Made by a program: the position numbers and the translations under genes
In this document: positions 31,556 through 37,846 of the stretch, piece after piece
Layout: each line of letters opens with the position of its first letter
How positions within the stretch are numbered: the stretch's first letter is position 1
Source: Serpentinimonas barnesii
GTDB taxonomy: Bacteria > Pseudomonadota > Gammaproteobacteria > Burkholderiales > Burkholderiaceae_C
Direction of reading: 5' to 3'
NCBI RefSeq assembly: GCF_000696225.1
Contig: NZ_BAWN01000034.1
Coordinates: forward strand, 1-37,846
Length of the DNA stretch: 37,846 nucleotides
The notes under the pieces: generated by a model
Database searches by the model: none
The model's input: only the letters and a program-made list of their open reading frames with translations
What the model was told of the DNA's origin: nothing

Positions 31556-32239
31556 TCAAAACCCGAGGCTGGCGAGCAAATCGTCCACTTGCGATTGATC
31601 GGTGACGACGTCGGTGCGCCCTTCGGGATTGACCACCGGGCCCGCCAGGGCCTCGCGTTCGCGCGCAGGGGGGGCAGCCAAGGGGGCGTCGGTCGGCGGC
31701 GCCGCGCCTGCGGATTCGCGCGGGTGGGCGTGCGGTGGCGTGTGATGGGCCGATTCGAGCAGCAGCTGCACCAACTGCGCTTCAATGGTGGCTGCCAGCG
31801 TGACCACCTTTTTGATCACTTGCCCTGTGAGGTCATGAAAGTCTTGCGCCATCATGATTTCGGTCAGGTGCGCGTCGGTGCGCTCGGTGCTGTGCTGGAT
31901 TTTTTGCGACCACTCCAGCAGCTCGGGCATGGCCCATTTGAGGCCCGGTACGGCCCCGATGGTGTCGAGCAGTTGCTGGCTGTGCTGGCGCACCGCGTCT
32001 TGCTCGGCTTTGGCCTCATCGACCCGATTCAGCACCTTTTCGGCCGCATCGCCGGTCAGGCGGGCGATGTACTGCAAGCGGCTGCGGGCATCGGGAAGTT
32101 CATCGACGGCGCCCTTGAGCACCGGGGTGTAGCCCAGTTGGTTCAGGGCATCGTGCAACTGGCGCGTGATGTGCCCCAGCCGCTGAAACATTTCGGTTTG
32201 ATGCTCGTGCGTGCTTTGATCCATATCCCTGCCTGTCAT
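31556..32239 (-). CDS. cheZ: CheY-P phosphatase CheZ
   Basis: CheZ dephosphorylates CheY-P to end the tumble signal. The 227-residue protein has the long four-helix bundle and the catalytic signature AQDFHDLTGQVIKKV (Asp136 and Gln140 in this numbering). An Ala/Pro-rich linker follows, then the C-terminal CheY-binding peptide QVDDLLASLGF. An alternative start five codons later (MDQSTHEH) is equally likely. It lies 27 bp after cheY. Confidence 0.94.
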   Translation of the reverse strand: MTGRDMDQSTHEHQTEMFQRLGHITRQLHDALNQLGYTPVLKGAVDELPDARSRLQYIARLTGDAAEKVLNRVDEAKAEQDAVRQHSQQLLDTIGAVPGLKWAMPELLEWSQKIQHSTERTDAHLTEIMMAQDFHDLTGQVIKKVVTLAATIEAQLVQLLLESAHHTPPHAHPRESAGAAPPTDAPLAAPPAREREALAGPVVNPEGRTDVVTDQSQVDDLLASLGF

Positions 32240-32266
32240 GCTATTCGGGCGCTGGCTTGCGGGCGC

Positions 32267-32650
32267 TCACCAGCCCATTTTTTTGAAGATATTGGCTAAC
32301 TTTTCTTCCAGCGTGGCCTTGGTAAAGGGCTTGACGATGTAGCCCGCTGCCCCGCCTTGGGCCGCCGCGATGATGTCTTCTTTGCGCGCCTCGGCCGTGA
32401 CCATCAGCACCGGGATGTGCTTGAGCTTGTCATCGGCCTTGACCTGCGTCAGCAGCTCGAAGCCGTTCATATTGGGCATGTTGATGTCGGAGACGACAAA
32501 GTCGAACTTGCCGTTGCGCAGCTTGTGCAGGGCCACCACGCCGTCCTCGGCCTCGTCGGCGTCGGTGTGGCCGATTTCCTTGAGCAAGTTGCGCACAATG
32601 CGGCGCATGGTGGAGAAGTCGTCAACGATCAAAAAGCGCAAGTCTGGCAT
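32267..32650 (-). CDS. cheY: chemotaxis response regulator CheY
   Basis: CheY-P carries the signal from CheA to the flagellar switch protein FliM. The 127-residue single receiver domain has the acidic pair Asp10/Asp11, phospho-acceptor Asp55 ([15 protein letters not shown]), Thr85 (VTAEA) and Lys107 (VKPFT). The start at [11 protein letters not shown] is preferred over the frame start at 32674, which adds eight residues not typical of CheY. cheZ follows. Confidence 0.96.
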   Translation of the reverse strand: MPDLRFLIVDDFSTMRRIVRNLLKEIGHTDADEAEDGVVALHKLRNGKFDFVVSDINMPNMNGFELLTQVKADDKLKHIPVLMVTAEARKEDIIAAAQGGAAGYIVKPFTKATLEEKLANIFKKMGW

Positions 32651-32720
32651 GACGGATTCCAAATCAGGGTGCAAATGGCATTGAGTGTAACTGGAGCCGC
32701 AGCGCCTCGGGTTGGCGCGC

Positions 32721-33749
32721 TCATCGGCCCGCTGGCGGGGAGGGTGCCAAGTTGGGCAAGGGCGGCAAGGCGACCGCGCCCAAGGTGGCGCCTGCGGGCT
32801 GTGCGGGGGCCGCTGCTGGCGCTGCCGGGGGCGGGGCTTGGGTCGGCACTGGGGTGGGGGCAGGCGCTGCTTCGGTGCCGGCGATCGAGCGTGTCATGCG
32901 CTCTTCAGCCTCTTGGGTCAGCACCAAGATGCTGATGCGGCGGTTGCGCGGGTCCAATGGGGCTTCGGTCAGCAGCGGCTGACTCGGGCCCATGCCCACC
33001 ACACGGGCAATTTTTTGCTCTGGCAGCCCACCGGCCATGAGCTCGCGACGCGTGGCGTTGGCCCGATCGGCGGACAGCTCCCAGTTGCTGTAGCCCAGCG
33101 CCCCGCGCCCAAAAGGCGCGGCATCGGTGTGACCGGCGATCGAGATGCGGTTCTCCACCCCACCCAGCGCAGCGGCGATTTCACGCAAGATGTTGCGCAG
33201 GTGCGGTTGCACCAGTGGGCTGCCGACATCGAACATGGCTCGGTTTTGCTCATCGACAATCTGGATGTAGAGCCCGTCTTGCACCATTTCGAGCCGGATC
33301 TGGTTGCTGTATTCGGCCAGCTCTGGGCGCGCTTGAATGGCTTGCTGGAGCTGGTTTCTCAGGGCCTCGATGCGCAGGCGATCAAACTGCATTTGCACTT
33401 GGCGCAGCGCCTCTTCATCGTCTTGTTGGCGCGCCTGCTCGGGCCGGGTTTCGAGCGGTGCGTCGGGCCGCAACAAATCCACCCCACCCCCGGGCAGCGG
33501 AGTGATCGTGGCTCGGGCACCGGGCTCGCCAAACAGGGAAATCATGACCGGGGCACTGAAGTGATCGGCAATGCCACGCTTTTCGTCATCGGTGGTGGAG
33601 CCCAGCAGCCACAGCAGCAAAAAGAAGGCCATCATGGCCGTGACGAAGTCGGCGTAGGCAATCTTCCAGGCGCCGCCGTGCGCACCATGCCCCGCCTTCT
33701 TGATGCGCTTGATGATGATGGGCTGCAGCGGCTTGCCGGTGGCGCTCAT
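32721..33749 (-). CDS. motB: flagellar motor stator protein MotB
   Basis: MotB anchors the proton-driven stator to peptidoglycan. The 342-residue protein has a short cytoplasmic N-terminus and one membrane helix with the proton-binding aspartate ([20 protein letters not shown], Asp34). A plug region follows (~55-75), then the periplasmic OmpA-like peptidoglycan-binding domain (~150-290: [30 protein letters not shown]). The C-terminus is a Pro/Ala-rich tail. It is paired with motA, 44 bp upstream. Confidence 0.96.
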   Translation of the reverse strand: MSATGKPLQPIIIKRIKKAGHGAHGGAWKIAYADFVTAMMAFFLLLWLLGSTTDDEKRGIADHFSAPVMISLFGEPGARATITPLPGGGVDLLRPDAPLETRPEQARQQDDEEALRQVQMQFDRLRIEALRNQLQQAIQARPELAEYSNQIRLEMVQDGLYIQIVDEQNRAMFDVGSPLVQPHLRNILREIAAALGGVENRISIAGHTDAAPFGRGALGYSNWELSADRANATRRELMAGGLPEQKIARVVGMGPSQPLLTEAPLDPRNRRISILVLTQEAEERMTRSIAGTEAAPAPTPVPTQAPPPAAPAAAPAQPAGATLGAVALPPLPNLAPSPPAGR

Positions 33750-33793
33750 GGCGGGAATCTAGGGGTGTGGGGGTTGCGCAATCGTTGCCTGGC

Positions 33794-34654
33794 TTACTTC
33801 TTTTGCTTGACGTGGCCTTCGAGTTCGCTGAAACTGGGCCGCTCAGTCGAATACAGCACCTTGCGGCCGAACTCAATCGCCGTCATGGGGGCATAGCCTT
33901 GCATGCTGGCCAGCAGGGTGGTTTTGATGCACTGCAGCTCTTTGGTGTCTTCTTCGAGCTTTTGGTCGAGCGAGCCGGCCAGCGGCTCAAAAATCGCATA
34001 GCCCATGAAAATACCCAAGAAGGTGCCAACCAGCGCGGCGCCGATCTTGGCCCCCAGCACCTCGGGCGGCTCGCCGACCGAACTCATGGTTTTGATCACT
34101 CCCAGCACCGCCGCCACGATGCCAAAGGCCGGCAAGGCCCCGGCCAGCCGGGTGTAGGCCGCCACCACAGCGTGACCCTCGTGGTGGTGGGTGTCGATTT
34201 CGCTGTCCATCAGGGACTCGATCTCATGCGCATTCAGGTTGCCCGAAACCATCATGCGCAGGTAGTCGGTGATGAACTCAACCGCGTGGTGGTCGGCGGC
34301 AATGGCGGGGTACTTCTGGAACAGGGGCGATTCTTCGGGCTTTTCGACGTCGGACTCGATCGCCATCAACCCTTCTTTGCGCGCCTTTTGCAAGATCTCG
34401 TACAGCAGCGCCAGCAGCTCCATGGCGCGCGCCTTGGTGTACTTGGAGGACTTCATGGCCTTGCCAATGCCGGCCAGCGCACCTTTAATCACCTTGGGCT
34501 GGTTGTTGACGAAAAAGGCTCCCATGGCCCCGCCAAAGATGATCATCATCTCGATCGGCAAGGCGGCCAAGATCGGGCCCATCTTGCCGCCGGCGAGCAT
34601 GAAACCGCCGAAAATGCAAAACAGGGCAAAGAGGTAACCGCCGATGAGCTTCAT
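33794..34654 (-). CDS. motA: flagellar motor stator protein MotA
   Basis: MotA forms the pentameric stator ring that turns the rotor. The 286-residue protein has four membrane segments (two near residues 1-55, two near 170-230) and a cytoplasmic loop with the conserved charged stretch ARKEGLMAIESDVEKPEESP. The TM3-TM4 prolines lie in AGALPAFGIVAAVLGVIKTM. The length is standard. It leads a leftward series with motB, cheY and cheZ. Confidence 0.96.
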   Translation of the reverse strand: MKLIGGYLFALFCIFGGFMLAGGKMGPILAALPIEMMIIFGGAMGAFFVNNQPKVIKGALAGIGKAMKSSKYTKARAMELLALLYEILQKARKEGLMAIESDVEKPEESPLFQKYPAIAADHHAVEFITDYLRMMVSGNLNAHEIESLMDSEIDTHHHEGHAVVAAYTRLAGALPAFGIVAAVLGVIKTMSSVGEPPEVLGAKIGAALVGTFLGIFMGYAIFEPLAGSLDQKLEEDTKELQCIKTTLLASMQGYAPMTAIEFGRKVLYSTERPSFSELEGHVKQKK

Positions 34655-34690
34655 GAGCGCGCAGTCCTAGGGAGGGTATAGGGGAAAATC

Positions 34691-34966
34691 TTAACGGCCC
34701 AGCCACTGGCTGGCCCAGCGCCAGCCCCGCCACGCACGCCAGCCCCAGCGCAACGCCGTGCGCGGCTTGCGCGCCAGCACCAGCAAACCGAGCGCCAGCA
34801 CCCAAGGCCGCTGGCGCACCCAACCCACACCGCGTTGCGTGCCATCGAGCGCATGCCACACCGGTTGCAGCGCCTGCACCTGCCCTTCGAGCCGGTCCCG
34901 CAACTGGGCGGACTGCTGCTGCAGGGCCGCCCGGCGCTGCCAGTAGCCAGGGCCTGAAGCCATCAT
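34691..34966 (-). CDS. YqjK-like small protein
   Basis: The ~91-residue protein has an N-terminal helix (YWQRRAALQQQSAQLRDRLE) and a C-terminal hydrophobic, Trp/Arg-rich stretch (RPWVLALGLLVLARKPRTAL). It corresponds to the small YqjK-type genes that follow YqjE. The start ATGATG overlaps the yqjE-like stop (TGA within it), which gives strong translational coupling. The function is unknown. Family members are inner-membrane-associated. A longer in-frame extension is a shadow of the yqjE-like gene. Confidence 0.65.
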   Translation of the reverse strand: MMASGPGYWQRRAALQQQSAQLRDRLEGQVQALQPVWHALDGTQRGVGWVRQRPWVLALGLLVLARKPRTALRWGWRAWRGWRWASQWLGR

Positions 34967-35367
34967 GGGCGCAGCTTTCGCGCGTCGGCCGCCAGTTCTT
35001 GGCGGGTGGCCTCGAACCAGTCGCGCTGCTCGGCCCAGTTGCGCCATGCCCAAGCGGCGCCCACCGCCCCCAAGGTGAGGAACACAAAGGCAAAGGCGGC
35101 CAGCGCCAACACGCGGTAGGGGGTATCCCACCACAGCACCGTGAGCAACACGGCCAAAAACGCCAGCCCGAGCAGGAACAGGCATAGCGCCGCCCAGCCC
35201 AGCAACAAAAGCAGCACCACCGCTTGGGCGTGGCTGCGGCCTTCGAGCGCCAGCAACTCCAGCCGCACACGGGCCAAGGCCACGGCATCGCGCACGACGC
35301 CGCTCAGGGCGGATGTCCAAGTCGGCCGCGCCGAATCAGACCCGTTTTCGGGGCGCAGCAACGGCAT
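34963..35367 (-). CDS. YqjE-like membrane protein (holin-X type)
   Basis: The 134-residue protein has a soluble N-terminus with an amphipathic helix (SGVVRDAVALARVRLELLAL) and two long membrane helices (LLLLLGWAALCLFLLGLAFL and YRVLALAAFAFVFLTLGAVG). It ends in a basic/acidic cytoplasmic tail. This is the layout of YqjE / putative actinobacterial holin-X family proteins. In enterobacteria yqjD-yqjE-yqjK form one operon induced in stationary phase, and the same order is seen here. The exact role is not established. Confidence 0.82.
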   Translation of the reverse strand: MPLLRPENGSDSARPTWTSALSGVVRDAVALARVRLELLALEGRSHAQAVVLLLLLGWAALCLFLLGLAFLAVLLTVLWWDTPYRVLALAAFAFVFLTLGAVGAAWAWRNWAEQRDWFEATRQELAADARKLRP

Positions 35368-35380
35368 GGCAGCAGCGGCT

Positions 35381-35692
35381 TTAGCGGCGGCTGATCAGCA
35401 TGCCCAACAGCAAGCCGACGCCGGCGGCGACGCCGATCGCGGTCCACGGGTGCTCGTGCACGTAGTGGTTGGTGGCGTGGCAGGCTTCGCGCGCCTTGAT
35501 GCGCACGTCGTCTTCGAGGCCAACCAGCTTGTGGCGGGCGTTGCGCAGGTTTTCCTGTGCCCGCTCGCGCAGCGCCGCCAAGGCGTCGCCGGTCTGGTGC
35601 GCGGTGGCGGCGAGCAGTTCCTCGGCGTCGGCGATGACGAGCCGCAGGTCGGCGACGAGTTTGTCTTTGGATGGGCTTACGTGATCGGTCAT
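35381..35692 (-). CDS. ElaB/YqjD-family (DUF883) membrane-anchored ribosome-binding protein
   Basis: The 103-residue protein (start MTDHVSPSKDKL) has a helical N-terminal part (LVADLRLVIADAEELLAATA, then LRERAQENLRNARHKL). The C-terminal membrane anchor PWTAIGVAAGVGLLLGMLIS is followed by RR. This is the DUF883 pattern. YqjD and ElaB bind ribosomes at the inner membrane in stationary phase in Escherichia coli. The gene heads the three-gene yqj-type unit between aspS and motA. A longer frame to 35788 overlaps the aspS end and is rejected. Confidence 0.85.
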   Translation of the reverse strand: MTDHVSPSKDKLVADLRLVIADAEELLAATAHQTGDALAALRERAQENLRNARHKLVGLEDDVRIKAREACHATNHYVHEHPWTAIGVAAGVGLLLGMLISRR

Positions 35693-35726
35693 GGTGGACT
35701 CCCGGGTGGATGGAAAGAACATAATA

Positions 35727-37526
<1,800 letters not shown>

Positions 37527-37721
37527 AAGGAGGGCTTTCAGTAACGGGGCTCAGGCGGCAAGGGGGCGCGCATCGGAGCACAAAACACACAAAACGGAAC
37601 CCAAACCGGGCCCAAGGATAACAAGCCACCAAGCCAGACGCTGCGGCACCCGCGCTGGGCGCAGCCGCCGCACAGGGCGCACAGGGCGGCGGCCTATGAA
37701 GGCTTGCTCAGCAACAGCGGC
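37527..37721. other. intergenic region between fmdB and aspS
   Basis: No gene is seen. A GC-rich inverted repeat, GCCGCCG (37664-37670) with CGGCGGC (37687-37693), lies downstream of the fmdB stop but lacks a T tract, so it is at most a weak terminator. The DUF502 gene that often separates fmdB from aspS in related bacteria is absent. Confidence 0.5.
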
Positions 37722-37846
37722 CTAGGCTTGACAGGCCGCCGCACAAGGCTGGCCGCAGGGGCCAACCGGGGCGGCGGCGGTGGCATCGGCGGCGGCCGGG
37801 GCGGCGCTGGCGGCACCTGCCGCAGCGGCTGGCGCAGCAGCCGAGC
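37722..37846 (-). CDS. FmdB-family zinc-ribbon regulator, C-terminal part only
   Basis: The last 40 codons of a leftward gene run in from the right edge. They encode a very Ala/Pro-rich tail that ends VGPCGQPCAAACQA, followed by a stop. Small FmdB-type zinc-ribbon proteins of beta-proteobacteria end in just this way (Ala-rich tail with a terminal Cys cluster) and are commonly encoded next to aspS. The N-terminal zinc ribbon itself is outside the window, so the call rests on the tail and the neighbour. Confidence 0.6.
   Translation of the reverse strand, partial: SAAAPAAAAGAASAAPAAADATAAAPVGPCGQPCAAACQA

Overview
The window is GC-rich chromosomal DNA of a betaproteobacterium. Burkholderiales, and most likely Comamonadaceae, is suggested by the gene order fmdB-aspS, the flagellar block flgBCDEFGHIJKL / flgA-flgM-flgN / fliA-flhG-flhF-flhA-flhB / cheZ-cheY-motB-motA, a CIRCE-controlled groESL operon and a sigma-54-driven type IV pilin. 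The genus cannot be named from sequence alone.

Positions 1-13,100 form an accessory-rich mosaic in which housekeeping genes (two pilins with a pilin/O-antigen ligase-like glycan transferase, ampD, groESL) are interleaved with an unusually dense series of toxin-antitoxin (TA) type modules. These are hicBA, higBA, a second higBA-like pair, an XRE antitoxin with a RelE/ParE-type toxin tail, an MNT nucleotidyltransferase with a HEPN relic, a small ORF plus DUF2442 pair, Fic, and hipBA. In four modules the antitoxin-side gene reads through intact (or nearly so) while the toxin is broken by nonsense codons, frameshifts or deletion. An integron-type attC site lies at 36-98, an isolated R' core at 4981 and half an attC at 5703. 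No integrase is visible, so the first 5.7 kb looks like a decayed cassette array built around the pilin locus.

Three modules lie between direct repeats made from the gene in front of them. The small ORF/DUF2442 module is flanked by a 73-bp copy of the ampD 3' end. hipBA is flanked by a 34-bp copy of the groEL 3' end. higBA is flanked by a shrunken copy of the leader-hicBA-Uma2 segment. This recurrent architecture, without any recombinase gene, is the most unusual feature of the window.

Positions 13,130-34,660 hold an almost complete set of flagellar rod, hook, export and regulatory genes plus motor and chemotaxis genes. flgB to flgL are read leftward. flgA, flgM and flgN are read rightward from a divergent region carrying an FlhDC-type inverted repeat, and flgM has a near-consensus sigma-28 promoter. 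From motA leftward, motA-motB-cheY-cheZ-flhB-flhA-flhF-flhG-like-fliA form a second leftward series. The flhG position is occupied by a protein that keeps an N-terminal DQAxxL motif but has no recognisable P-loop.

Positions 34,690-37,846 contain three small leftward genes of the YqjK/YqjE/YqjD (ElaB) type, aspS, and the 3' end of an fmdB-like zinc-ribbon gene running off the right edge. Most other long reading frames, including several over 500 codons antisense to the flagellar genes, are GC-driven shadows. No rRNA, tRNA, CRISPR array or complete insertion sequence was seen.
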